Under the pieces are notes generated by a model that saw only the letters and a list, made by a program, of their open reading frames with translations, ran no database searches and was not told the DNA's origin. A DNA stretch of 64,000 nt from Suillus spraguei (lineage: Eukaryota; Basidiomycota; Agaricomycetes; Boletales; Suillaceae): positions 1 to 64,000 of the forward strand of contig JABCPU010000137.1 of assembly GCA_016800925.1 (NCBI GenBank), given 5' to 3'. Both the position numbers and the translations under genes were made by a program. Below, in pieces: positions 10,958 to 22,326 of the stretch (position 1 is its first letter; every line of letters begins with the position of its first letter).

Positions 10958-12086
10958 GGTTCAGCACGAGGAAATTGAAACCACTGGGTGATCGGTCACA
11001 GCCGGAGCCGGATCACCTTGTCTTGCGGCAACTGACTCCTTAGAGGCTTAGTCTTCATAAATGGCTCAATCAGTCGAGCTCACATCTGTGGAGTTTCGCG
11101 TTTTTCTTGCGACTTCATGACTGTCATCACGTTACTCGCCTTTCTGTGTATATCGATTTGAAGAGTAAAAATTCTTGAATCCTCACTATACATTGACAAG
11201 TAGGTGATACAATTTAGATAGTTATCCACGCCTATCATTAGACTCTGATCATAACTGTAACACAACCGAGCTGCCAGTGATGGATCACACCTGTACTTCT
11301 CGGGTCATGCTCAATAGGAGCTGTGCCGTGAGTCGTTCAAAGCCATGATGTAACATGGTCAGACCGCCGCCCGCATAACCGTTACACCAAAAGGTGAAAT
11401 ACTGAAAGCTTAGCTTTCAGCATCAGCGGCGGTATATGTACTGATTATGGGAACTCAGGTAAGCCAGCGTGCTTACACATGAAAGAAGGCGTATTAATGA
11501 AGTAAACTTACAGTCTACAGTGTCTCGTATATCAGGACATAAACAAGAAAAGTAGTTTGAATAGTCCAGGATGGCCAACATGGATGGCCTGGAATCCAGT
11601 ATTGATTTAGATGTAGAAGATGGAGGGATATCAATTTCGATGAGGAACCCGCGCTGATGACCCAGTGGCATCACTCGTTGCTAGAATAACAACATCACGT
11701 CAACATCGGAAGCCAGGATACTAGATGTACCGTCAGTGTTGGCTCGATGGCGGAGGGAAAGGGGACTACATTCAAAAGCGTCATCGATGCACCAGTTTAG
11801 TGGAAAGTGCGGGTTGTCCAAGTTCAAAATCCGACTTCCTAAAGCTGGGGGGCTCTATTCAGTATTATCAAAGTAGGGTTCTAGAATTGGATGCGATAGC
11901 GCAATCAAGATTTTCAATAAGCAACCAATTCGCATCAGTCAATAATATCATGACCTTCCAGTCTTGCCTGCGGATTAAACCACACACGACATGTGGGCTG
12001 TTTTACTCACTCACGGAACACACGAAGTTATTGTTCAACCTCTGCAGGGACCCTTGCAAATGTATCCATGGTGTACTCTATACGAA
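10958..12086. other. Intergenic; no gene seen
   Basis: The 3' flank of the WD40 gene, duplicated at 6587-6960. It contains a 9-bp inverted repeat (CTGAAAGCT T AGCTTTCAG) at about 11402-11420. Short open frames on both strands lack family motifs and splice logic. The region separates convergent genes: WD40 on plus, permease on minus. Confidence 0.5.
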
Positions 12087-14422
12087 TCACACCATTCGCT
12101 CCTGATCTAGCACCTGAATTTCCAAATCCTGCCCAACTCGCACGTCCTCCTCATCTTCGTCCTGCTGTGATCTTTCATGCGGGAGTATCAGGTTAAGCAC
12201 CACAGTAACGATGCCAGCTATCAAAACTGCCATCAATGGTATTGGTGTCGTGCGACAGTGACAATGAGCGAAACTTGGCGACTTACATGGCGTGCTTAGC
12301 ACAATTGTGATGCTCTCGAATAACCCTTGAAGGCCTTTACTTGCGTTATTTACACCATCAAATAGATAAGTGAAGATATCAGGCACAAGAAGGTCCCCAA
12401 CACCGAACGACAGTGCTGCAGCGAGAATGAATCTGTCGCGTCGTGTGTACTTGACGTAGGAAAGTACGCGGAGGCCTGAGACGGCGACGCTCGCGAAGAG
12501 GAACGTCGTTACACCACCAAGGACAGAGTTGGGTACTGTAAATGGTAAGTGGCTTATAGAGAACCAACGAAACACGAGACATACTCGCGAGGAAGAACCC
12601 TGAGATCTTTCCGAGGCAACCGAAGAGGATGAGGAAGGCACAACACCATCTTCCTGCTGTGCGATTTGCACAGCGAGTGACAGAAATGACACCATTATTC
12701 TACGCCAACCACAAGATAAGACTAAGCATCGCAATGATAGAAGATTTTGTCAAACCTGAGCAAATACCGACAGAGGAGTGACGGTAAACAAGGCGGAAAT
12801 GAATCCACCTATCCCATCGCTCTGCAAGATAGATCAGAACGTCATTTATAGCCATCTCCACGAAAAGACAAACCAGAATACCACCCTGTATTCTTGAATC
12901 AAAATTTTCTCCTTCAACAGGGAGACGGGATACCTCCGCAGATGCAGTTATATCACCAATTGCTTCCATTGTCGTTGATACTGACGCCGGGATTTCATTT
13001 AGCCAGCCAGCCCAAAATAAGAGAGATACGCCTACCGTAAACTGCCAGCATAGGCAAAATAGCTGGTGGGTATACATCAATCTTGAATCGATATACCCTG
13101 CTCAACATTCAGACTTGGTGCCAACATGCAAGAATAGATATGTTACCATAAGAATGTGATTGCAGGTGCACTCGTGATGGTGCTTCCATCAATGTACCCG
13201 GTTGCACCAGCAACGATGCATCCCACTACAAGCCCGACGATAATGCTCGCATTCTTGAGGAATGGAGAGCCGAAGAGTTCTGTGAGAATTATGCTCACGA
13301 AAGAGAGGAATCCGAGACCTATGAACTCAGGGGAACCCCATCTGTGATAAAAGTGTCATCAAGATACTGTTTTCAAACATGTCAGACATACGGCAAGGCA
13401 TGGGGAGACCCAACTGTTGGGCATAGCTGATAGATCCCGCTAGTTGGACGCGCCTGACACCCATTCGAACCACCACCCCAGTCGAGGATACCAGAAGACC
13501 CAACGAGAGATGCCCCGATCATGAGGATAACGGTACCTGAAATAAGTGAGCTTTAAACAGACTGTTGCCAAGGCGTGTAATCATACCAGTGACCATGGGA
13601 GGAAATATTCGCCGCAAAACCCGCGGAGGTAAAAATGACAATCCGATCTCTAAAAATGCACAGATAAGAGAAGTGCCTTTACCATGTCAGTAAATTAGCT
13701 GTCGCTGGGAACTCGGGATCAACTTACCAAGTAGCATTCCATAAGCATCTGGACATGGACCTCGCGTGATAGTACCATCCGCAGCAGTTGTCGAGGGACA
13801 TGTACCATTGGCGTACATCATGTTGAAAATCTGCGTTTATCCACCCCATCAATAAGATCGCACGCGTAGAACTGAGGCGCGCATACGGCATTTGCTGTGC
13901 TAAGTGTAGCAAAACTCGTCCCGACCACGGACAAAAGCCCAGTGCCAAGATAATAGCCCCCCCATAACTTTGCGCGTGACATTTGGACTAAACTTAGAAT
14001 GCCTGAATCCTAAATCAGCTCTGCGTGAGTACAAGTTCATTATAATTAGACGTACCGGACCCAATGAGTGACGCTGATATCATGTAGGATGATGTGGCAG
14101 GGTCCAGCATTAATGAACTGGCAAAAATGATGGGCGGTGCAATGAGACCTGCAAGCATAGCAAGTGCGTGCTGCAACCCGCTTGTCATAGCCAGCACGAG
14201 CGGGAGCTCGTCGTCGATGCCATAAAATGGTGGTTGTTTGCTTCTAGATGTAGGAAGAGATGGTAAACAGAGCCATCGATAGTCATAGTCACCAAGCCAA
14301 CCATGCTTCGTGGTCACTTTTTGTCGTACGACATTGAATACAGAGCGTGGATTAGGGTTAGCAGTAGGTGAAGGTTGTTCTTTGTGAGTCACCGAAGACA
14401 CGGAAACATCACGATGGGACAT
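12087..14422 (-). CDS. NCS2 family purine (xanthine/uric acid type) permease, multi-exon
   Basis: A plasma-membrane proton symporter of the nucleobase-ascorbate family, predicted to import xanthine or uric acid. Translation starts MSHRDVSVSSVTHKE at 14422; about eleven exons with small GT..AG introns join into one frame ending near 12087. Family marks in order: GLQHALAMLAGLI, PRVLRRIFPPMVTGTVI, LTELFGSPFLKN, PAILPMLAVY, STTMEAIGDITASAE (substrate-site Glu), SVFAQNNGV (the NCS2 signature with the Gln), NRTAGRWCCAFLILFG and SVLGGVTTFLFASV. The C-terminus is short, acidic and charged. Both key substrate-site residues are kept and no frameshift is needed, so the gene looks functional. It is divergent from Chs5. 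Purine specificity rather than uracil is inferred from overall likeness to the fungal UapA/UapC branch. Confidence 0.88.
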
Positions 14423-15366
14423 AGTGGTGTTATGCCTAGAGAACTGAAGACAGAGATTTCCGAGTGCTGGTCCGCGTCCAGGAGGATCCAGGGAAGGATC
14501 CCGCTCCGGTTAATCCAGCTTTTATCATGCATACGGCATGTGGCAGGCACGGGTGCCTAGTTAGAGCCTGGAGTGAAATTTCCAAAGATAAGGGCTAGAC
14601 GTTATCGAACGAGTACTCTGAAATAAGCCGTTAGGAAAGTTCCGATGGGCCTGCTGTGTCCGCCCAGACTTGGTCCCACACATCACGATGATTGAATGAC
14701 ACGCCTGCTTCCTGTCTGAAGTACCAACACCTACTACCTCCATGAACGTCGGAAGCCTTTGAAAACATACAATATCTCAACGTAGATGTATCTCACTTAT
14801 GCAGTAGCTATGATATATTCGATCCGTCACATACTGTGTTACTTTAATATCAATCAACCGAACAGTAAGGACATACTTTTACCACCGGCTTGCCCGAGTT
14901 TCCGTTCAGATTGCTGCAACAGCCAGGAGGAGGAATGGCAACGCCGCAGCCTGCACAAATCAAGAACGATGCCAATTTCCAATCGACGCATTGAGAAGCT
15001 GGCAAGAAAAGTATCATTTTGTTGCAAAGACATCACGGTGATTATTACCAGGCAGGAAGCGGGCCAAGGACAGAGGGCTGGCAGCCACGAAAGAAATTGG
15101 GCAGCGAGCAGAAAAAGTGACGGACAGACAAGGTTGATAGGCGGGTAGAGTTGATGAGCAAGCAGAATTGAGGCACAGTATGAACATGCAGCATTTCAGG
15201 TCGGTGTTTAGTATGGGTCATTAAGCAAAATTTAAACTCCGCTGGCAGTGTCGTTGGACGTTGTCACCCAATAAGGGAATCGAAATAATAATCCAACATC
15301 CACGTTAACCCATACCTTCTTATCAACGCTTCAACTACTTCACTACTATTCAGCGTGACAAGCAAC
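14423..15366. other. Divergent intergenic region between permease and Chs5
   Basis: About 940 bp separate the two start codons, so both promoters should lie here. Pyrimidine-rich runs and AT-rich patches are present, but no motif can be assigned with confidence. No additional gene or repeat is recognised. Confidence 0.45.
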
Positions 15367-16915
15367 ATGACAAGAACACAGGATAGTTTCACTTTTACAG
15401 TCGGAAAGCTCGGTATGTGACTAGCATTTGACGCGTTCATAGTATTCATAATGTTAACTGCAGATGCGGGCATGGCTGTAAGTTCAAGTTCAGTACGTCA
15501 CCAAAACATAGAGTGACCCGGTGCAGATCCTCCTGGGCGACCGAGCTCACCTCATAGAATTTCCATCAATACTACTTCCTCCTGGAGCAACAACTGGTTC
15601 AATAGTCAACATCGCCGTCCACCAGAACATAGCTCAGGAGCGGAAACGAGACCATGAGTTCTGGTCGCTTCAGGAAGATATCCTACAGACGTTTGGAAGC
15701 AACTCGCCTGAGAATCCGCAGCTCGAGGTAAGTAGCACCTACCTTACTTCAGTCCGCCTCACTCGCGCCATTGTTGTCAGGTCCGCAATGTCACCCAAAC
15801 CTCGGTCACCCTTGAATGGCCGCCTATCAAGCTTGCTACCGCAAAATTACGCTCGCTTGACATATACAAGAATGGCCAACGCCTTGCCTCGATTCCTAAT
15901 GCACTCAGCAATTACTCCACAAAACTTTCTGGGCTCTCTGTAGATACCCAATACAGTTTCCAGCTCCTCCTCCGTACTTCCGCAGGAACCTATCCCTCAA
16001 ACCTCATCCGCGTGCGCACGCACACGATCGCAGATACCAGCGGGATTTCAGTTTGCTTCGCTAATGTCCAAGATAGTGTGTTGCTCGAAAATGCGAAGCT
16101 TGCCTTAAAAGAGATGCGCGCAAAGTGGAGCGACAAAATTCAAATCGACACGACGCATTTTGTGTGTACTACTCCTGCGGTCACGCCATCAGGTGCACAA
16201 CCGGCTGGTGGTGTTGCAGCAGCCCCAGGTGCAGAATATCAACGCGCCTTGCAGTTAAGCATCCCTGTGGTTCAGCCGCAGTGGATTTTAGCGTGCCACA
16301 GCGAAAAGAAGTACGCATATATTGTCTACCTATAGAGCTTCTCATTGACAGTTCCTTTTGTTCAGAATGGTGCCTATCTCGGGCTACTATCTCGGCGTCA
16401 CACCACCCGCATATGCTGGCTACTCCCAGCGTCCCCAATCAATGTCACAAGCCTCTCTCCCTAGCTCCAGCGCAATTCACAAAAACTCAGCATCGCGTCA
16501 AAGTCTCCCGGCAATGCGTCGCTCTACACCACCGTCGGCAGCCCCACAACGGCCGATCGATGAGGAAGAGGACGAAGAAGAACAACCGCCTCCTGCGAAA
16601 TCGTCAGTCTCTGACATGAAGCACAAGAGCAGCGGTACAATGGATAGGAATTTCAAGTTCCCGCCGTCATCAAACCAGGCTCAAGCAGTCCCACCCGTCC
16701 CCTCTATTCCTACACAAGCACCTACTCCCAAGCTCGAGCGTAAGGCAGGCTCAAACCGCAGTGAAGATGACATGACGCCCGTGGCAGTGGTCGTGCCATC
16801 TAGTGTAGAAGTTCCTCCCCCTCCTCCGGTGGAGAAAGAGATCCGGAAGAGTCTTGTGGAATCTGATGATGGGGAGGAGGAAGTTGGCGAGACGGTTGAG
16901 ATTGATCTGCGGTGA
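15367..16915 (+). CDS. CHS5: Chs5-like exomer subunit (chitin synthase trafficking)
   Basis: Exons inferred at 15367-15412, 15464-15477 (14 nt), 15527-15727, 15781-16310 and 16366-16915. The protein begins MTRTQDSFTFTVGKLDAGMA, the conserved N-terminal dimerisation segment. It is followed by LLGDRAHLIEFPSILLPPG and a helical stretch (ERKRDHEFWSLQEDIL), a fibronectin type III domain (VRNVTQTSVTLEWPP ... YSFQLLLRTSAGTYPS) and a BRCT domain (VCFANVQD ... TTHFVCTTPA ... VVQPQWILAC, then ISGYYLGV). The tail is Pro/Ser-rich and acidic, as in fungal Chs5. In yeast Chs5 is the scaffold of exomer at the trans-Golgi, needed to export chitin synthase Chs3. All introns are GT..AG and no defect is seen. 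It is a single-copy type housekeeping gene and a good anchor for the host lineage. Confidence 0.92.
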
Positions 16916-17034
16916 GAGTTGCAGGCTGCTCATCATTTACTTATTTTGTTGTGTAGCCTTGGGTGTTATGAGGTTGTGATTTGGCTACGCTGTGTGAAAA
17001 TGTTCGATGGTTCAGCTTATAAATGTCCTCGATG

Positions 17035-17240
17035 TTTCGTAGTGCCATATCTTTTGTCCAGCTGTTTCTTGAAAGGGAGAAGAAGCACGGCCGGCCTATG
17101 ATGATGAATAGGAGGGAGATATATAGTCGCAGTACTTCCTCCCATGCCTATTCAGTCATCAATTCAATTCGCTGATGCAGTTTTTAGCGTCCAGCGCGAA
17201 GCAATTGAATTGAAACAGGTGGTTACTCAGTTAGGCCGTA
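17035..17240 (+). pseudogene. Relic of the WD40-gene 3' end
   Basis: A short decayed match to the last exon and flank of the 9085-10957 gene: GGGAGAAGAAGCACGGCCGG and CCTATGATGATGAA correspond to the PRPVYDD region, and GTCCAGCGCGAAGCAATTGA to the post-stop flank. No frame is kept. It lies just after Chs5 and is the third copy of this 3' module in the window. Confidence 0.55.
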
Positions 17241-17965
17241 CCATTCTACAAAACCACTTCCATCGAATTACTGCATCTCCCCCTTCGGTTTCACATATAC
17301 TACCCCGCCTCGCCAGTCTGAGACTCATTCTCAACATACTATTAGTACGAAATCTGGATCGCAGAAGCCTGCGGAAGACGAAATACCCTATCCTTATTTT
17401 GACAGTCCGCATACTCTCATCTTTCATCTATGTACGTGATGGACTCCTCCATTCCGTAAAGCGGATGAGGGTCTTTCTTCGGTTCTGGTTAGGAAGGGAT
17501 GAGCATGTTTCTGGGCGTAGAAGCGTCTAGTTTCATGAGCCTGTGATGAATGGCGAAGGAACTCCTGAAGAGGTTGTCGGTGCGCCGCTTCAGGAGGTGT
17601 GCAGTGCGCTGCGTACCATTCTGTGGTGTATGGTGAGAAAGAGATTCGAGACGCTGATGATGGTAAGTTCTTTCGAGCCGTGGTTTCACATGGACTGGGC
17701 GACGCCGAACATTTAAATAATCGGATTTCCTGTGGGTAGAGACACTATTGCCTCTAGAATGGTAAGTCAAGATAGATACAGATTGTGGATCTCCGCATAT
17801 AGTGAAATGGTGGTATACAAAGAGGGTTATATCGACTGCCAGCATCGTACTCGTCAGCGCCGTCGCACTGAGTTAGCTAAGGTACACACCGAATAATAGT
17901 ACTATATGTTCATATGCATCCAGGCCACATACCTGACATCTTACATTGGTTCAACAACAAACGAC
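17241..17965. other. Intergenic; no gene seen
   Basis: Open frames on the minus strand (17227-17427, 17489-17845) have no family motif and no repeat match. Nothing else is recognised between the WD40 relic and the 3' end of the minus-strand gene. Confidence 0.4.
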
Positions 17966-19214
17966 TCATACACCCACCCTTCTCTTCTTCACCTCCCTTC
18001 CCCTTGCTCGTCCCCTATCATCTCCATCCGACTCGATCATCTCCTTCTCTTTCTCGCGCTCACGCAGCACCCGGACAGAACTGCCTCTCACGACCATTCT
18101 CGTGCGTGAAAGACTGCGCTCTTCCCGCACTGCGCTGCGTGTACGTGGTTTACATATGTTCTCGTCAGCAAGAGAGCGTGTTTTGTCATCTGCAGTAAGG
18201 CCGTTCTTTGATTCGTCTACAGTAGTGCGCTTTCGTGTGCGATCTCGAGTGGGACGTGCAGGGATATCTAATTCGTGTGGTTGTGCGTCACTCCCAGATT
18301 CGGAAACAGCGTCTACAGTTGGTAGTGCGACATGGGATTGGTGGAGGTTGGATTTAGGAAGGGGTCTGATGCGTGGATGGACGAGGGTGACTGAGGATAT
18401 GAATGTACCAGATTTGGAGAGGGGTTTGGGCGAGGATGATTTTGAGGCGGGTTTGCGTGCTGAACTGGGCGAAGCCTCGACGTTTGCTTTTGCGTTTGTC
18501 TTGGCTTTGTCTTTCTTCCTTATGCTGGCGCTCAGGTCACCGCTAAGACGGATACGCTCCGCTTGCGTTTGCGGCCATAACATCCCCTCGCAGCGCAAGA
18601 GACTATTTTATCGTCATGGATGGTAGAATCTGCGCGGAAACGTGCGCGTCTGGTGTCTGTCTATATATCCGGAATTAGTTTTTGTATTGTAAAGACGAGA
18701 TAATGCTTACAGTGTGCCTCCCCTCATAACACCACCCATCCGGAGGACCTATGTCACCTGTCCCTTCGACGGTCCTTCCACAGCAGCCCCACAGGGTTTC
18801 ATACGCAGCACGATCCACGAGTGCGCTTTCATCATCATGTGGGATGCGGCAAGACGTGTCTGTATTTGAAAGTTCAAAGAAGGAAGAGTGACAGCGCGCA
18901 CAATGAAGTTGTGGTGGCGGGGAGAGTTCATGAAAGAAATGAGTGAGGGCTGTGAGTGTGCGTGAGGAGGGGACACCTGATTCAGAGGGTGGGCAGAGGT
19001 GGGCAAGGGTGTATGCGTGTAGGGTTTGGGGAGGGACGGAGCGTACGAGGTCATACAAGGCTGTTGGGTCTGTTACCTCTGGCTCTGGCTCTGGCTCTGG
19101 CTCGGTTTCTGTGGTGGGTGGCGGAGTTGGCGAGAGGGCTGCTGGTGAATCAGAAGGAGAGGGTGTGAGTAGTTGTGATGAATCGGGCTTGCGAGCGAAT
19201 AAACTGAAGACCAT
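17966..19214 (-). CDS. Conserved fungal Cys/His-rich protein of unknown function, C-terminal frame break
   Basis: Exon 1 runs 19214 to about 18715: MVFSLFARKPDS, a low-complexity Pro/Glu repeat, then DPTALYDLVRSVPPQTLHAY and a putative zinc-binding part (LHCARCHSSFFE, SCRIPHDDES, YETLWGCCGRTVEG, GPPDGWCYEGRHT). The intron starts GTAAGC and ends ATAG near 18663. Exon 2 opens RRARFRADSTIHDDKIVSC, which I recognise as a conserved end of this family. The frame then needs a 1-base shift near 18540-18600 to reach the basic tail (SASIRKKDKAKTNAK ... KKRRVGV). That is either a real lesion or a sequencing error. The tail is Lys/Arg-rich and suggests a nuclear protein. A decayed copy lies at 7975-8420 and an exon 2 scrap at 31430-31515. 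Confidence 0.72.
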
Positions 19215-22186
19215 CGTATAGAGTCAAAATATGATAATGAACAAAGGAAGGACGGTAGAATTCGACACGATATCTAAAGGCTATGAAATTATAATCTTGA
19301 GCGTGCTTGGGCTCCTCGAGGTCAATGCGTGCATCACACCACTTGTATACCAAACAATGACAAATACAAATTAGGTGTCTTTGTGCTTTGCTGATTTCCA
19401 TAATGCTGGAACGTGTTTTCTTGCTAGCTTCGCGGATCAAACGATGTAAGTGCATGCGTCTTCTAAGAATCCAATTTTGCCTGACCCAGAGTGCACGCAC
19501 GGTGTGCACCCCCTGCATTGCAGCTGAGTTTCAAATCTTCACTCACCTATAAATTCATTCTCCGTCTTACAAATCCGTGCTAGCCATTGTCCTCCTCTCC
19601 TTCTACATGCTCAAGAACCCCTCCTCTACTCGCCGATCCTATCTTTCATGGACAAGTGCAAAACCTATGTTTGAACCATGTATCTAGTAGGCAATCGCAT
19701 GCACCGGGCTAGTAAACGTGTTAGCTGTAGAATGCAACATTCCACAGTCCGCTTACCAAGCGGTCATAACTCGTGTCTCTTTCTACTCACAGCTCCTACT
19801 TCTCTGACCTCGTTTACATTGGGGTGTGAGTCGCTGATCTCGAGTGTCAAATCATGATCGGGCTCAAACACCAATGTATACCTTTTACCTCTTCGGTTTG
19901 CTCTGCTCCTTATGAGTGCAGCAACTCAGATCTCTCTTAAGCGTGTCTCGATGTTTATAATCATATATCAATCACACGCTCAAGTGCCGCCATTTTGACC
20001 TCGAGTATTCTCTCTTTTCTTATTAGTGACGCTGCTTTGTCTGCCCTCGATGATCCATCACAGATCCATGCTCGGTCTCGCATACTTCTGGCTGTCGGTT
20101 GGAGCTGGTAATGTGAGAATTGATGCTGGTCAATACCCAATTTGCCAGCGCTGAACGTCGATCTTTGCAGCTCCCGCGTCCTTGAACATCTCGTTTGCAT
20201 TGGCATGTGTGAATGATCGCTCGACCGTTAACACGCCAATGCAAACTTGTCGATACGCAGCTAGTACCGTCGCGTTCGAGGTCAGATGGGTTTGAGGTTC
20301 TGCGAGTAAATGTGAGTGTTGTCAGCGTGTTTTGATTCAGCGGTCATTGACATTGCATTGATCAGTTGCGAACAAGTACGTGACACATGTCGCATCTCGT
20401 TCAGAATCAATGCTCATAACTTACATTCAGGTGGTTGCACGCACCTCGGGCTGTCGTTGGCAGGTTGGTAATGTTCCTATCAGGTGATAAGAACTTATCC
20501 AACTCGCCAACGCTGGCGATGAGCATGCCACATAAATTCCTACGATGATCAGTTTGTAACAAGTATGTGTAACCTCACGTTCTATATCATACTAAAAGCA
20601 TCGAGCTAGTCACGCACGCTTCAGGCTGTCGTTCTGACATTTGCGAGTGAGGTCGGTATTTCAACTTTCCAGTGCCATACTCTTATAATATTTACCTACT
20701 GTCCACCACCTCCCCTAGTTCGCAATCTTGTCAAGAATGTTCTTATGCAGTGATTCCTTACGTCCTCTCCTTGCACGCTCAAATGTCACTTGTAACATCG
20801 AGCTGCTGATGCGAATCTGCCTTCTCATGGCGACTTATTGCTGATGTACTCAGCGTGGCGGGATCTCCCATTATGAACTGGCAAGTTGAGTTAGTAGTAT
20901 TGTGCATGGTGTTAAACTATGACAAACGCTGATAACTCAACTCACCAGCACTAGCGAAGTAAATGCTAAATTATGTAGGCGTTATCTGAAGCAAGTCAGT
21001 CTAGATTAACTCTTAGTAAGATGGCGGTGGTTAATGAATGCCAATGAGCCCATAATTGACAAAGTGTATTATTTTATGGCTTTAGCATCGGCGAAGTCTG
21101 TTGCGACAAAAGCCGACATGATTAGAACGTACGCTGTCCATTGTGCAATGAACTTCACAATGTTATTAGTATATATTGAGGAACCAGTGAGTGTGCCACA
21201 GTGAGTTGTTATCAACGGGTGCACAAAGAAAATGTTAAGACGCACGGTACTCTCCGGACTATCCTGGGGTTAGTACACGAGGCAGGCCGAATATTCCGCG
21301 TTTATGTCGACGCTTTTAGCCAGCGCTTGTGTCTGAATGGCATCTGAGTTGGTAGGGTGAGAATTCAGAAACGGATTTGTTTCTTCGTCTCATCTGACCT
21401 GCAGACAACTAGGACATTTAAAATTCAGGCACCACCTGCACCACAATGATTTGATGATTGACCCATGGTGAACATGTTGACAAGATATCGAGACGAAGAC
21501 AGACGCGCTAGATATCGGGAGCGAATCGAAGACAGTGACCGTGAGCTTTTTCAAGATGTTGAAGCAAATACCCATGTCGGCAGTTGGTACGGCCCAGAGC
21601 TTTGGGGGAGGTTGGATGACTAGTGTTTAATGACAACTGTTCTCGTATCTGCTCGCATCCAACGCGGACCTACAACAGTGCATGTAACACACATGTTAAT
21701 GGTTCTATGTATAATTGCGTGCGCTAGAGTGGAAACACAAACTGATGAGGCCATCTAGTGCGTCATCGCTAACCGATTTCTACCGGATGTCTTTCAGTTA
21801 CTGATTCAAAACCCCGAATACAAAATAACTCAATGTTCAACCATAGCTGAAGCTTGGATCCTGGAATCCGGATAAATAGTAAGTAGTACCTATTCGATGA
21901 TCGTCAATCAGAGTTTGAAACGATTGATTATCATCATTGCTAATAATAAATCACACCAACGCGGCACATGATGCTGACAAGCGGAGGAGATCAAAGGAAG
22001 CTTCGAAACCATACGATCTGCTCTACGAATGTTCCAGGGAACGGATGAATCGTGTATGTTGTCTTCCTATCTGCCGCGTGAACCCCCTGAAACAAGGACG
22101 ATCAGGCTTGTTGGCTGATGTGGAAAGTTGACTTAGACGAATGAGATAATTTGTTTAGCTCATCAGCAAGGTATTTCCGATGATAG
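19215..22186. other. Gene-poor stretch with unclassified diverged repeats
   Basis: No open frame with family features. 19620-19880 is similar to 31180-31430 (shared CTTTCTACTCACA and CTCGTTTACNTTG blocks). 20955-21015 is similar to 25090-25150 (AGTAAATGCTAAAT, AGTCTAG/TTAACTC). An 11-bp inverted repeat, TTTGCATTGGC and GCCAATGCAAA, occurs at about 20189-20245. These look like old, non-coding repeat remnants. Confidence 0.5.
21830..22012 (+). repeat. Left arm of an inverted repeat flanking a WD40-TPR copy
   Basis: It carries GTTCAACCAT, then GTCAATCAGAGTTTGAAACG and GACAAGCGGAGGAGATCAAA. These blocks occur in reverse complement at 25427-25570, with a few dozen extra bases in this left arm. 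The arms enclose about 3.4 kb that includes the first WD40-TPR pseudogene. Confidence 0.7.
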
Positions 22187-22326
22187 CCTCATGTTTTGGG
22201 AGTCTTGTGGGAGGTTTGAGATGTTATGAAGCAGCCTTAAAACGTCCCATCACACGCACCTCTGCAGCTTCGAGTAAGACGCCATCCACACCTACACCAA
22301 GTCCACCTCAATTGTGCTGCATTTTA

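Noticed and set aside
11725..12105. Plus-strand open frame of 126 codons
   Set aside because: No family motif, and it runs into the antisense 3' end of the permease.
18943..19221. Plus-strand open frame rich in Gly/Ser
   Set aside because: It is the reverse of the Pro/Glu repeat of the minus-strand gene at 17966-19214, whose family motifs and intron support the other strand.
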